This document shows positions 51,123 to 60,825 of a stretch of 64,000 bases of DNA, in pieces. The stretch comes from Clostridiales bacterium (GTDB taxonomy: Bacteria; Bacillota; Clostridia; Lachnospirales; WQUN01), in NCBI GenBank assembly GCA_031263155.1, contig JAISGK010000081.1, positions 1-64,000 of the forward strand. The letters run 5' to 3'. Each line of letters opens with the position of its first letter. The first letter of the stretch is position 1. The translations under genes were made by a program, and so were the position numbers. Under the pieces are notes generated by a model. It searched no databases. It saw only the letters and a list, made by a program, of their open reading frames with translations, and had not been told where the DNA came from.

Positions 51123-52388
51123 TTACCTGTTCGCTATATCCGGCTCTTGTTGTTTGTGTATTATTGTCGTGTCTACGTCGTCCGTTTGCGCGTTCTTTTT
51201 TTTGAGGGACGGGAGAATAAACAAATGCCGTTTGGGCTGCTTAAATATCATTGATTCGGCATATACTTGCTCGACCGATTGAGCAAAACGCCGGGCGGAC
51301 AGGTTCTCTATTGAGCTCAGCCCGGTAATCGCCATTTGCCTTGTCTCTTCCTCATGCGTAAGCGCGTAGTACAAAACATCGGCGCATTCGCTGTCGCGCT
51401 CGAACCACAGCCCCGTTTTACCATTAATCACGACATTTTCAAAACTTGGGTCGCGTTTAACTATAACAGGTATTTCGCTGGCCATGGCTTCTACATATGT
51501 TAGCCCTTGTGTTTCCGATGTGCTCGCTGTGGCAAACACATCCCCTATTTGATAATACAGGGGTATTATCTCTCGCGGTTTACCCCCGGCAAAAATAACA
51601 CTGCCGCGAACACCAAGCGCGTTCGCCTGTTCTTTAAGAACTTCTGTGTATGGCCCGGGGCCCATGATGACCAGCTTAGCGTTTATTTTGCTTATAAGTT
51701 TTGGCATGGCGTTTATAAGCACGTCTATACTTTTTTCTTTAGACACGCGCCCAATACTTAGTATGACCTTTTCATTTGGGGCTATGCCGAGCTCTTTTTT
51801 AACGGCGTTTATTTCTATAGGTGTAAAGTTATCTTTTCTAAACGGTTCAAAGTCTAACCCGGTGGGAATGACATATGTGGGGCGCTTCACGCCATATTGC
51901 TCCAAACACCGCTTAGCCTTTTCGACAGGCGCGATAACGAGATCCGCTCCGTTGCAAAAAACACGACTGTACTGCTGCGCCATTTTGGGCGTGATCAAAT
52001 GCCCATTTGCTATATAATGCACATAATCTTCATACATGGTGTGATAGGTATGAACCATAGGTATTCTGAAAAACTCCGCCACTAATTTGCCAAAAATGCC
52101 AACGGGAAACTCCGTTTGCGTATGAACGACATCAAGATGTAATTTTCTCAGATTTACTATCAGTTTGGGCGAATACAATATGGTGAGACGATGCGTCGGC
52201 AAAAACACGAAAGGCATACTGGGCATACGGAACACTCGGGGCACAGCGTGGGTCGCGTCTGGATCTGTCGTAGTAATGATATATACCGTGTGTCCGAATT
52301 TGTTAAGTTCCTTTTCCAGCATACGTATGGATGTGACCACTCCATTAATTTGCGGATAGTATGTATCGGTAAAAATTCCTATATTCAT
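51123..52388 (-). CDS. GT4 family glycosyltransferase
   Basis: The 421-aa GT-B enzyme has an N-terminal MNIGIFTDTYYPQINGVV block, HTQTEFPVG, HTYHTMYEDYVHY, and the nucleotide-sugar-binding half with ILSIGRVSKEKSID, FASASTSETQGLTYVEAMASEIPV. It is closest in style to retaining glucosyltransferases that put sugars on diacylglycerol (processive or mono-glucosyldiacylglycerol synthases) in Gram-positives, so it may make glycolipid or lipoteichoic-acid anchors. The acceptor is inferred from the family pattern. A basic C-terminal tail (about 390-421) is unusual. The ribosome site is GGAGGG before the ATG. Confidence 0.87.
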   Translation of the reverse strand: MNIGIFTDTYYPQINGVVTSIRMLEKELNKFGHTVYIITTTDPDATHAVPRVFRMPSMPFVFLPTHRLTILYSPKLIVNLRKLHLDVVHTQTEFPVGIFGKLVAEFFRIPMVHTYHTMYEDYVHYIANGHLITPKMAQQYSRVFCNGADLVIAPVEKAKRCLEQYGVKRPTYVIPTGLDFEPFRKDNFTPIEINAVKKELGIAPNEKVILSIGRVSKEKSIDVLINAMPKLISKINAKLVIMGPGPYTEVLKEQANALGVRGSVIFAGGKPREIIPLYYQIGDVFATASTSETQGLTYVEAMASEIPVIVKRDPSFENVVINGKTGLWFERDSECADVLYYALTHEEETRQMAITGLSSIENLSARRFAQSVEQVYAESMIFKQPKRHLFILPSLKKKNAQTDDVDTTIIHKQQEPDIANR

Positions 52389-52486
52389 TTATATCCCTCC
52401 ACCTGCAATATTAATCTTCTGTCGTCTATGATAGTATACCACGATACATGCTCCCAAGTCCATCAGGGCATAAGTAGTATTAACGC

Positions 52487-52515
52487 TTGATATTGCCAAC
52501 GCAATCTGCCATAAT
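52487..52515 (+). promoter_or_regulatory. Promoter of the UvrD-like helicase gene
   Basis: TTGATA (52487-52492), 17-bp spacer, CATAAT (52510-52515). Confidence 0.6.
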
Positions 52516-52553
52516 ATGCCTTGTTGTTTAAATTATGTGTATGGGACGGCATG

Positions 52554-54536
52554 ATGAGCAAGCTCAACGACGGCCAGCAAGCCGCTGTAAATCACGTTTC
52601 GGGCGCCATGTTGGTTCTGGCGGGTCCGGGCAGCGGTAAAACCACAGTCATAGTAAGCCGTGTTCTTAACCTCATAAAAGAGCACAATATTGACGGCTCA
52701 AATATTTTGGTAATTACTTTCACTAAAGCCGCCACGGAAGAGATGAAGCAACGATTCTCCCGTTTGGCGCAATTGTCTCCGACGCGCCAAGAGCATAATG
52801 ATTGGCGGCGCGACGTTTGCTTTAGCACGTTTCACGCGTTATTTTATCGCATTCTTAACGCGTCGCGAGTTGGCAGTCAAACGATCCTTGCCGAAGGCGA
52901 GCGGATGGATGCTGTCCGCGCAATTTTGAGCGAGCTAGCCTTATCCTCCGGCTCATCCATTAATACAGATGACGAAACGTGCCAGTTGGCGGCCAACGAG
53001 ATATCACGCGTTAAGAATGAGCTAATAGAGTTGCAATACTACAACTCGCCCAATTTTGCGGGTGAAGATTTTGTTCGCGTGTACCATGCGTACGAAGAAT
53101 ATAAAGCGAACAATAACGCCATGGACTTTGACGACATGCTGCAAAAATGCTACGAGTTACTCACACATAGCCCACAGGCGCTTACATACTGGCAAAACAA
53201 ATATACGCATATAATGATAGATGAGTTTCAAGACATAAACCAGGCGCAGTACAATGTTGTAAAGTTGTTGTCTAACGACGGTAAAAATCTGTTTGTCGTT
53301 GGCGACGACGATCAGAGCATCTATCGCTTTCGCGGGTCGCGCCCGGAGTTTTTGTTGCGCTTTCCTCACGACTTTCCCGATACGGCTTGCGTTACGCTTA
53401 CTACCAATTACAGATCCACTGAGCCTATCATAGATTTTTGCAATCGCGTGATTAGCCAAAATAATACGCGCTACTCAAAAACAATGATCGGGACGGGCCG
53501 AACAGGCAAAGCTCCGTTTTTCACGCTATGTGACGACGTTAACGCGGAGGCGCAGTTCACGGCGCGGCAGGTAAGGAGGCTTATTGGCAAACACTGTTCA
53601 CCCGATGACATCGCGGTCATATACCGCGTTAACCGCCAGTCTCGCGCTATAGCCGACGCGTTTATGAACAGCAATATCCCATATATGATAAAGGATGTTT
53701 TCCCCAGCGTGTATGAACATTGGATCGCGTTGGATATATATGCGTATCTTAAATTATCCTATGACACCTCGTCAAACGAATGCCTAAAGCGCATAATTAA
53801 CAAGCCCGGGCGATACATATCCAACCTGCTCATAACCTCGGCGTTAAAAGGCAATGGAAGTTTGTTGAAAAAACTAGCGCGCCAGGAGCGGTTGCAGGCC
53901 TGGCAGCTCGCGCGCTTGGAAAAATTATCGAAAGACCTCGCAATGTTGGCAAGGCTGGAGCCATGGCAGGCAATCAGATATTTGCGCGGTAATGTCGGCT
54001 ATGACGGTTACATAAACAAAATAAGCGCTTACAGACATATCAGCCCCGTCGGACTGTTTGAAGTGCTGGACGAGCTGCAAGAGGCGGCCAAAAATTTCGG
54101 CACAACCCGCGAGTTTGCGGAGCATATGCAAAACGCGGTGATGGCCGCCAAAGAGCAAAAGCACAAATTTGTTAACGACAAACCCGCCGTGCTGCTCTCT
54201 ACCATGCACAGCGCAAAGGGACTAGAGTTTGACACGGTATTTATTATAGGCGCCACAGAGGGCAGTATTCCCCACGAGAAGAGTACGACTGAACAAGAGA
54301 TAGAAGAGGAGCGCCGACTGTTTTATGTAGGGTTAACCCGCGCTAAAAGCCATTTGGTGATCACATCTGTAAAGAACAGGTACGAGGCCAAAGCTACGCC
54401 GACCAGGTTTTTGCGCGGTGTTATAGATACGGGAGAGGACGCGCAGTTGGCAAGGGAACGGGTAACGAATAAAATAACGGGTTTTCGCCGCGTCAATATC
54501 ATGACATTCATGAACCATGACGCTCATGAATCATGA
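52554..54536 (+). CDS. UvrD/Rep-family DNA helicase
   Basis: This superfamily 1A helicase of about 660 aa has motif Q/I (NDGQQAAVNH; LAGPGSGKTT), DEFQDINQAQY (II), GDDDQSIYRFRGS (III), TTNYRS (IV), STMHSAKGLEFDTVFIIG (V) and RLFYVGLTRAKSHL (VI). It lacks the longer C-terminal tail of PcrA and is shorter than PcrA/UvrD (about 720 aa). ATG 52554 or 52551 follows GGGACGG. Its stop overlaps the start of the prepilin gene (ATGA), an unusual pairing. Function in DNA repair or uptake is inference. Confidence 0.9.
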   Translation: MSKLNDGQQAAVNHVSGAMLVLAGPGSGKTTVIVSRVLNLIKEHNIDGSNILVITFTKAATEEMKQRFSRLAQLSPTRQEHNDWRRDVCFSTFHALFYRILNASRVGSQTILAEGERMDAVRAILSELALSSGSSINTDDETCQLAANEISRVKNELIELQYYNSPNFAGEDFVRVYHAYEEYKANNNAMDFDDMLQKCYELLTHSPQALTYWQNKYTHIMIDEFQDINQAQYNVVKLLSNDGKNLFVVGDDDQSIYRFRGSRPEFLLRFPHDFPDTACVTLTTNYRSTEPIIDFCNRVISQNNTRYSKTMIGTGRTGKAPFFTLCDDVNAEAQFTARQVRRLIGKHCSPDDIAVIYRVNRQSRAIADAFMNSNIPYMIKDVFPSVYEHWIALDIYAYLKLSYDTSSNECLKRIINKPGRYISNLLITSALKGNGSLLKKLARQERLQAWQLARLEKLSKDLAMLARLEPWQAIRYLRGNVGYDGYINKISAYRHISPVGLFEVLDELQEAAKNFGTTREFAEHMQNAVMAAKEQKHKFVNDKPAVLLSTMHSAKGLEFDTVFIIGATEGSIPHEKSTTEQEIEEERRLFYVGLTRAKSHLVITSVKNRYEAKATPTRFLRGVIDTGEDAQLARERVTNKITGFRRVNIMTFMNHDAHES

Positions 54537-54934
54537 ATGAAAAAGGATTTACACTTTTGGACGCGTTAACGGCGACGCTGATTTTTTCTATAATGATTAT
54601 CCCTGTCACGCTAACCGCGCGGAGCGTGTCGGCTAATTTCGCGCGCGCTGTCGCGTCTTATGAAACCGAACAATATTTGACGGTTGTGCTTGCCGACTCG
54701 CTGGCAAATCTAGACACGGCAGGCTACTCTCCAACGATAGCCGATAGGTATGAGTGCGTGATAATCGTGTCGCGCCCTCACGGAATAGAGCGCCTAATGG
54801 TAAGTCCATCCGGTTCTGACTTTTTTATACAACCTGCCTTGATAGACGGCGCGGATTACTTCAGGATAATAACGTGCGGATTGCGTGACACCGTCACAGG
54901 AGTGGTCAAAGTTCAAGCGGCGCTGCTGTTTTAG
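54533..54934 (+). CDS. Type IV prepilin-like protein
   Basis: The 133-aa protein carries a class III signal: short basic leader MNEKG, then FTLLDALTATLIFSIMIIP, matching the prepilin peptidase site G-FTLxE with Asp in place of the usual Glu at +5. A single hydrophobic helix precedes a small beta-rich domain (RYECVIIVSRPHG, DYFRIITCG). It should be a minor pseudopilin of a competence or secretion apparatus (comparable with ComGE/ComGF). ATG overlaps the helicase stop, so both are translated from one message. No prepilin peptidase or pilus ATPase is in the window. Confidence 0.75.
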   Translation: MNEKGFTLLDALTATLIFSIMIIPVTLTARSVSANFARAVASYETEQYLTVVLADSLANLDTAGYSPTIADRYECVIIVSRPHGIERLMVSPSGSDFFIQPALIDGADYFRIITCGLRDTVTGVVKVQAALLF

Positions 54935-54978
54935 AATGGGCTGGGAGTAAGTAGTGTTTTTTTAATGGGAAAGGAGCT

Positions 54979-55473
54979 ATGCTGGCTGTGCGGAAAGAGT
55001 TCGGCTCTGTCTCTTTGCAAATAATGCTGCTGTTTGCTGGGCTTTCTGTCTTATGCGCCGCCGTCGTGAGCCTTACGACGCGGACGGCGAGTTTTAACGC
55101 GCTAAACACCCGTTACGCCGGGTTATACAACCTGGCGGTTTCTTGCGTGAACGCGCAACTTGGCAAAGACAACGCCGACTTAAACGCGTTGTATGCCGAC
55201 ATGACAATAGACGACGAACCGCCCACCGACTCTAGCTTCAAAAACGCGGCGGAGATGTGGCTGGCGTCGCAAACGCGAAACTTCACTATCGCGCATGATA
55301 GTTTTACCGTTTCCATTTCGATAAGCTACGCGCGCTACATCGTTGATGGTATAGCGCTTACTTTAACAGCCGTTAACACTAACGAAAACGACGCTACTGT
55401 TGTGCTTTTTGCTAAAACTATATGGGACGGGCATAATCTGAAGCTCTCGTCCCTGGCGCGCCAAAGCGGTTAA
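54979..55473 (+). CDS. PilX-like pilus-associated membrane protein
   Basis: The 164-aa protein has an N-terminal hydrophobic helix LQIMLLFAGLSVLCAAVVSL preceded by GSVS, similar to the N-terminus of PilX-type minor pilus assembly proteins. The remaining 120 residues would be extracytoplasmic (YARYIVDGIALTLTAVN). AAAGGAG precedes the ATG and the gene follows the prepilin at 44 nt, completing a helicase-prepilin-PilX-like unit. Identification rests on the helix and context and is tentative. A hairpin terminator is at 55475-55506. Confidence 0.6.
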   Translation: MLAVRKEFGSVSLQIMLLFAGLSVLCAAVVSLTTRTASFNALNTRYAGLYNLAVSCVNAQLGKDNADLNALYADMTIDDEPPTDSSFKNAAEMWLASQTRNFTIAHDSFTVSISISYARYIVDGIALTLTAVNTNENDATVVLFAKTIWDGHNLKLSSLARQSG

Positions 55474-55474
55474 T

Positions 55475-55506
55475 AGGGCATATCCAAAGATTGTTGAGTA
55501 TGCCCT
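55475..55506 (+). terminator. Hairpin after the pilus-like genes
   Basis: AGGGCATA (55475-55482) pairs with TATGCCCT (55499-55506); there is no T run. A second hairpin, CCCAGC/GCTGGG, lies at 55524-55544. Confidence 0.5.
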
Positions 55507-55572
55507 GTAGTAGATGTCGATAACCCAGCGATTGGTGAGCTGGGGCGACCCTGATTGATCTTGATTGATTCG

Positions 55573-56133
55573 CTAATGCGCGGCAGTGCGCATTTGTCTG
55601 TATTCGTCTTCCAAAATATCCATAAAAATAATATCGTCATATTGCCCGCGATTAAACACGCGTTGGCGCAAACGTCCGCCTTCCGTGAAGCCAAGCCCTT
55701 TATACAGCCGCGTGGCAATTGTGTTGCGCGAATAGACGTAAAGCGCCATGTTATGCAGGTTAAGCGTGTCAAAGGCATAACCCAGCAACAAGGTAACGGC
55801 CTCTTTGCCGATACCCTTGCCGCGCCATTCGGCTTCGCCAATGGCTAACGCCATATATGCCGAACGATATACCCCGCTTTTCTCAAATACACTTATCATA
55901 CCGATGGGCGTGTCGTTTTCGTGAAGCACAATAGCGAAATCTTCGTCCCAATCAGAGTATTTTTCGTTTTCGAGGTCTTTTTTTGTGCGCCCAATGGTAT
56001 GGCTGTACGGATAAGAACCGTAATTGACGCCCACCTCGGGGTCGTTGTGCCATTTGGTATAAATATCGGCGTCTTCCACGCAAAGAGGTGACAGGTAAAC
56101 GCGCGAACCAATGACTTTTTTTATGTACTTCAT
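55573..56133 (-). CDS. GNAT-family N-acetyltransferase
   Basis: A 186-aa GNAT protein with the acetyl-CoA loop GEAEWRGKGIGKEAVTLLLGYAF and late LYVYSRNTIATRLYKGLGFTEGG, similar to RimJ/RimL-type amine acetyltransferases (spermidine and ribosomal protein acetyltransferases). ATG 56133 is chosen for GGGAG five bases upstream; the open frame extends to 56148. It stands alone between the pilus-like genes and tRNA-Trp, so its substrate is unknown. Confidence 0.88.
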   Translation of the reverse strand: MKYIKKVIGSRVYLSPLCVEDADIYTKWHNDPEVGVNYGSYPYSHTIGRTKKDLENEKYSDWDEDFAIVLHENDTPIGMISVFEKSGVYRSAYMALAIGEAEWRGKGIGKEAVTLLLGYAFDTLNLHNMALYVYSRNTIATRLYKGLGFTEGGRLRQRVFNRGQYDDIIFMDILEDEYRQMRTAAH

Positions 56134-56203
56134 AAACACTCCCAGCAAATCGCAAATTAGATCAGCGAGATTTATGTAAAAATTACTATGAGCGCAAAAA
56201 ACA

Positions 56204-56274
56204 CAGGGGCAGAAGGATTCGAACCCTCAATAACGGTTTTGGAGACCGCTGTGATACCCTTTCACCATGCCCCT
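56204..56274 (-). tRNA. tRNA-Trp (anticodon CCA)
   Basis: A 71-nt cloverleaf: acceptor AGGGGCA/TGCCCCT, anticodon loop CTCCAAA (anticodon CCA) between GCGGT and ACCGT, and TTCGAAT T-loop. The discriminator is G; CCA is not encoded. Its promoter (56313-56341) lies partly inside the 3' end of the histidine kinase gene. Confidence 0.94.
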
Positions 56275-56312
56275 AACATACGGTAGAACGCTCGCATACC
56301 GAATACCATGAA

Positions 56313-56341
56313 AATATACACGAACTTCTATAACTTGTCAA
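56313..56341 (-). promoter_or_regulatory. tRNA-Trp promoter
   Basis: On the minus strand TTGACA (56336-56341), 17-bp spacer, TATATT (56313-56318). The -35 falls in the last codons of the histidine kinase gene. Confidence 0.8.
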
Positions 56342-57263
56342 CAGATAAAATTACAGGCAGGGATATTTTCATATACAACGCGCCATCCTGCCGCCACGCG
56401 ATAATATCGCCGTTCATTGCCCTTATCAATTTGCGGGAAACATACAGACCGATACCAGCCCCGTTATGACTGCGGCTGGTATCAGCCATATAAAACCGCT
56501 CGAAAATACGCTCTATATCTTCCGGTAAAGGCGCGTCGGTTTCGTTGCGTATTATAACCGCGTGAGCGTTCTCGCGCTCCGCTGTTTGGAAAGAGGTTTG
56601 GAACGAGATCGAAACGGCGCCTTTAGCGTAGCGCAACAGGTTTTGTATTATGTTGTGCAAAATCCGTTTCAGGGCCATATCGTCGGCGATAGCTATGGGC
56701 GGTCGTTCGGCTTCCGCTATATCAACTTCTATCTTTTTTAAGACGAAGTTTTGATAAAACCCCAAAAAGGTTTCGCAAACAATATGTTCCAAATTTATCG
56801 GCTGTAGCGCCATTACATATTCGCCCAAATCGAGGCGGGAAATCTCGTAGAAATTCTCCGTCAAATCGCGCAAAGTGATCGCGGCGTTAAAGATTGTGTC
56901 TATATATCCTCGCTGTTTATCCGTTAACGGTTCTTTCGAGAGCAACTGCAAATAGCCCGTGAGGGAGGTTAGCGGCGTTCGCAAGTCGTGGGCAATGGCC
57001 GATATGTTAAGGCGCATATTGCGCTCCATTTCTTCAGAGTGGCGCAGTCTTTCCTCGTACCCGTCTACCAGCTTGTTGATTGCCGTTATCGCGGTTTCGA
57101 GGGTGGCGTCGCCTTCTTCGAGGTGCAGTCTTTTACCATAGCGGGCGTTATCCGCCAAATCCATAATTTCTCCGCGCAATCTTTTGACTTCACGCCGCAA
57201 TAAAAAGAAGCGCAACCCGAAAAACGCGCCCCCAATCGTAAGCGCCGCAATCAACCAAGTCAT
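56328..57263 (-). CDS. Sensor histidine kinase
   Basis: The 311-aa kinase has one membrane helix at the N-terminus (TWLIAALTIGGAFFGLRFFLL) and no sizeable external domain, as in intramembrane-sensing kinases linked to ABC transporters. His92 is in the H-box ISAIAHDLRTPLTSL; the ATP-binding part has a modified N-box (IIQNLLRYAKG) and GAGIGLYVSRKLI. It would phosphorylate the adjacent response regulator. ATG 57263 has AGGA upstream and lies just after the regulator's TAG; a longer frame overlaps that gene. It is the last gene of the ATPase-permease-regulator-kinase operon. Confidence 0.9.
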   Translation of the reverse strand: MTWLIAALTIGGAFFGLRFFLLRREVKRLRGEIMDLADNARYGKRLHLEEGDATLETAITAINKLVDGYEERLRHSEEMERNMRLNISAIAHDLRTPLTSLTGYLQLLSKEPLTDKQRGYIDTIFNAAITLRDLTENFYEISRLDLGEYVMALQPINLEHIVCETFLGFYQNFVLKKIEVDIAEAERPPIAIADDMALKRILHNIIQNLLRYAKGAVSISFQTSFQTAERENAHAVIIRNETDAPLPEDIERIFERFYMADTSRSHNGAGIGLYVSRKLIRAMNGDIIAWRQDGALYMKISLPVILSVDKL

Positions 57264-57273
57264 ATGGCACATC

Positions 57274-57957
57274 CTAATCCGCAAGGCGAAAGCCAACGCC
57301 CCAAATGGTCTTTATATGTTTATGCTCCGACACCGCCGACAGCTTTGCGCGCAGGTTGCCTACATGTACGTTGATTGTCTTCTCGTCGCCTAAAAAGTCC
57401 TCACTCCACACGCTCTCAAAAATATTAGCCCTGCTGTAAACCTTTTGAGGATGACGAAGCATAAGTTCCAAAATATCAAACTCCCGGCGCGTAAGTTGAA
57501 CGCCCACGCCGGCCGCCATGACAGCGCGCTTGTCCGTGTCCATTTCAATATCCATGTAGCGCAAAATCTTTTCCCGCTCACCGTCCGAATAGACCGTAAA
57601 CCGTCGAAGCTGGGCGGCGACCCGTGCCGCCAGCTCGTCCGTGTCAAAGGGTTTTGTCATATAATCGTCCGCGCCACCCGATAGCAGTTCCAGCTTACTC
57701 TCTTTATCGGTTTTCGCGGACAGCACAATAACAGGCATATGCCCAAAAGCACGAATGGCCGTAAGCACCTCCGCGCCCGGCTTGCCCGGCAGCATAAGAT
57801 CAAGAATAACGCACTTCCACGGTTTCGCGTTCAGCATAAGAAGCGCCTCATTGCCAGAAAAAACGCCTTGGGGGCAGTAACCCGCCCCCGCCAGCGTTTC
57901 ACAAATAAGGTCGTTTATCGACGCGTCGTCCTCGACGACGAGAATCGGTATGTCCAC
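57274..57957 (-). CDS. OmpR-family response regulator
   Basis: The 227-aa regulator has a receiver domain with phospho-acceptor Asp53 (CVILDLMLP) and a C-terminal winged helix ending in the OmpR signature (SRANIFESVWSEDFLGDEKTINVHVGNLRAKL). It starts with GTG 57957 behind GGGAT. Gene order (ATPase, permease, regulator, kinase) suggests it controls this transporter operon, as in BceRS-like and lantibiotic immunity systems. Confidence 0.93.
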   Translation of the reverse strand: MDIPILVVEDDASINDLICETLAGAGYCPQGVFSGNEALLMLNAKPWKCVILDLMLPGKPGAEVLTAIRAFGHMPVIVLSAKTDKESKLELLSGGADDYMTKPFDTDELAARVAAQLRRFTVYSDGEREKILRYMDIEMDTDKRAVMAAGVGVQLTRREFDILELMLRHPQKVYSRANIFESVWSEDFLGDEKTINVHVGNLRAKLSAVSEHKHIKTIWGVGFRLAD

Positions 57958-57964
57958 GCTATCC

Positions 57965-58762
57965 CTACTTTACATCTTTTTTGCTAAACACGAGACACCC
58001 CAAGGCGCATGCGGCGGCGATGTAACCAGTACACACGATAATTGAGTCGCGCGTGAAGTGTTCCACGCCTATCGCTCCAATTTCCGCCAGCGAGTCGGTT
58101 TTTCCAAAAAACGTGCCATAATATTCTGGCGAGACTCGCAGCGCGAGGTTTAGCGGGCCCTCTACATTGATGTATCCTAAAAGAAGTTGCGTAACCGCTG
58201 CCATAACGAACATATACATAACGCCAAAGGCGATTGTAAGCGCTGGACTTTTGCCGATAAAGGCTATGGCGCAGAAAATGGCGGCGCAGGGCAAGGCGAA
58301 GAGCAGCCGCATAAAGTAATTCCACGCGAAATATGATATAAACTCAACCGCCGACATATCTCCGAAGTTGTAAAGAATAGTGTTGATCAATGTCATCGTC
58401 ACGCTCACAGCCAAGAAAGCCGAAGCGAAAATAATGACGGTACACAGAAATTTTGAAAAGTATATCCAGGTGCGAGGCTTTCCAAGGCTTATCTCACTCC
58501 GGACGGTTCCATACTGAAACTCTGACGCCACAAAAAACGCGACGAACACCGCAAGCCAAAAGGTTATTACAGATGATACGCCGCCCAGAATCTCAACGCC
58601 TTCTTGCCCGTAAAAGGGAATGTCTGCAGCGCCTCGCTTAATATAAGAATAGTAGCTAATTAGTGAAAGCCCGACCGAAAGCGCAATAGAGCCGATAATT
58701 CCAAAAATGGCCGCCTTGTTGCGCAGCAGTTTATATATATCTGATGAAAATAATGTCGTCAT
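57965..58762 (-). CDS. ABC transporter permease
   Basis: The 265-aa protein has six predicted membrane helices (IIGSIALSVGLSLISYY; VITFWLAVFVAFFVA; IIFASAFLAVSVTMT; LLFALPCAAIFCAIAF; AIAFGVMYMFVMAAV; VCTGYIAAACALGCLV) and the short EFQYGTVRSEISLGKPR loop seen in ABC-2-type permeases of the LanE/BcrB kind. It overlaps the ATPase gene by 4 nt. The family exports or expels antimicrobial peptides or lipids; the cargo is unknown. Confidence 0.88.
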   Translation of the reverse strand: MTTLFSSDIYKLLRNKAAIFGIIGSIALSVGLSLISYYSYIKRGAADIPFYGQEGVEILGGVSSVITFWLAVFVAFFVASEFQYGTVRSEISLGKPRTWIYFSKFLCTVIIFASAFLAVSVTMTLINTILYNFGDMSAVEFISYFAWNYFMRLLFALPCAAIFCAIAFIGKSPALTIAFGVMYMFVMAAVTQLLLGYINVEGPLNLALRVSPEYYGTFFGKTDSLAEIGAIGVEHFTRDSIIVCTGYIAAACALGCLVFSKKDVK

Positions 58763-59676
58763 AACTGCTTACCCCCCGTGACATTCATAAAATATTCCTC
58801 CAGCCGCTGCTTGGAAACACCGATACCCTCAATAGCAACACCGCTTGTCACAAGCAGGGTGTTCATATCGCCCACGCGATCAATCTGCTCATAAATCCGC
58901 AGTTCCGCCGCTGACACCGCCTTAAAGTCTCTTACGCCCATATGCCCCGTGAGAAGCGCGACGGCTTTTGACGCTTCTTTTGTTATTATGCTCACATACT
59001 GGCGCGATTCGTCCGCAAGCTCGCTCGCCGATAACTGTCTGACGAGCCGTCCCTCGTGTATAATGCCAAAATACGTCGCCGTCTGCGCCAGCTCGTCTAA
59101 CAAATGGCTTGATACCAGCAGCGTTATGCCGTCTCGCGCCAGTTGGCACATCAGTTCCCTAATCTCTATAATGCCTTTGGGGTCAAGCCCGTTTACAGGC
59201 TCGTCAAGTATCAAAAACTCCGGGTTGCTAATCAGCGCGACAGCCAACGCGAGCCGCTGTTTCATACCCAGCGAAAAATCCTTGACCTTTTTCTTGCCCG
59301 TATCCGAAAGCCCGACAATGGACAGCGTTCGTTTTATGCTACTCTTATCTGGCACACCCGCCATAACGCGCTGTACTTCCAAATTCTGCGCGGCGGTCAT
59401 AGCGGGGTAAAGCGCGGGCGTTTCTATAGATTGCCCTATACGCCGTCTTCCACGCCTAAGCGCGTGTTCTCCGCTTGCCCCAAACAACTCCATCTCGCCG
59501 CTGGTAGGAGCGGCAAGCCCTGTTACAAGACGCATAAAGGTAGATTTACCCGCGCCATTGAGCCCAATCAGCCCGTAAATTTGCCCTCGCTTAATCTCCA
59601 CACTTACATCGCGCAGCGCATACGCGCCGCCATATCGTTTGCTCACAGCGTTTGTGCGTAATACGTATTCGCCCAT
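58759..59676 (-). CDS. ABC transporter ATP-binding protein
   Basis: The 305-aa ATPase has Walker A GLNGAGKSTF, signature FSLGMKQRLALA, and Walker B FLILDEPVNGLDP. The long C-terminal extension resembles the BcrA/lantibiotic-immunity (LanF) group. AGGAG precedes the ATG. It heads the four-gene operon with the permease and two-component genes, a layout typical of peptide-antibiotic sensing and resistance modules. No bacteriocin gene is nearby, so self-immunity is unlikely. The 228 bp between this gene and ssrA show no gene. Confidence 0.93.
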   Translation of the reverse strand: MGEYVLRTNAVSKRYGGAYALRDVSVEIKRGQIYGLIGLNGAGKSTFMRLVTGLAAPTSGEMELFGASGEHALRRGRRRIGQSIETPALYPAMTAAQNLEVQRVMAGVPDKSSIKRTLSIVGLSDTGKKKVKDFSLGMKQRLALAVALISNPEFLILDEPVNGLDPKGIIEIRELMCQLARDGITLLVSSHLLDELAQTATYFGIIHEGRLVRQLSASELADESRQYVSIITKEASKAVALLTGHMGVRDFKAVSAAELRIYEQIDRVGDMNTLLVTSGVAIEGIGVSKQRLEEYFMNVTGGKQL

Positions 59677-59904
59677 ATGCCTTTTCTCCTTTCAAAATTG
59701 AGTATAGGCATAGTATAAATACCAAAAGCCAAGAAAGTTTAAAGGAAAAAGTAAAGAAAGTATAAAGATTTGCAGGAGCGCAAGAGCAAAGACGGATTGA
59801 TTCACAGGATGTGGGGTCACGCTAAAAGGCAATAGAGGTCTTACTGGACAAAGGGATGGTTTGCGCGGTCACTATACGTTATCGCCAATGCCCTGTAGAA
59901 TTTA

Positions 59905-60289
<385 letters not shown>

Positions 60290-60320
60290 GACATAAAGAT
60301 ATAATTGCTAATACATATTC

Positions 60321-60794
60321 TTAACGCGAAACTCGCGCGCGAAATTCGCGCTCTGCCTCGCGGCGCACGTCTTTCTTTGCCATGGCTTCACGCTTGTCAT
60401 AAAGTTTTTTGCCCTTTGCGAGGGCTATGTCAATTTTGACCCAGCTTTTGTGAAAATAAACACGAAGTGGCACAATGGTAAAACCTTCTTGCGTCACTTT
60501 ACCGCGCAGCTTGTTTATCTCGTATCTGTGCAGCAGCAAGCGACGCCGGCGCACAGGGTCTTTATTAAACACATTGCCAAATTCGTAGGGGCTTATATGC
60601 ATACCCTCTATAAATGCCTCGTTGCCGCTCACGCGAACAAAGCTCTCTTTCAGGTTGCATTTGCCCGCGCGCAGTGATTTTACCTCTGTGCCCGCAAGCT
60701 CAATGCCAACCTGAAATACCTCGTCTATAAAGTAGTCGTGAAACGCCTTTTTGTTTTGGGCAATCAATTTGCCGCTGTTCTTGTCATGTGGCAT
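60321..60794 (-). CDS. smpB: SsrA-binding protein SmpB
   Basis: SmpB binds tmRNA and places it in the ribosomal A site. The 157-aa product shows KAFHDYFIDEVFQVGIELAGTEVKSLRAGKCNLKE, with DPVRRRRLLLH and the basic C-terminal tail that mimics mRNA (KKLYDKREAMAKKDVRREAEREF). A TTGACA-17-TATAAT promoter lies at 60845-60873 and AAGGGGTGAT precedes the ATG. It lies directly upstream of ssrA, the common Bacillota arrangement. Confidence 0.97.
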   Translation of the reverse strand: MPHDKNSGKLIAQNKKAFHDYFIDEVFQVGIELAGTEVKSLRAGKCNLKESFVRVSGNEAFIEGMHISPYEFGNVFNKDPVRRRRLLLHRYEINKLRGKVTQEGFTIVPLRVYFHKSWVKIDIALAKGKKLYDKREAMAKKDVRREAEREFRARVSR

Positions 60795-60825
60795 AAAATC
60801 ACCCCTTGCGATCCAAGTCTAAGTA

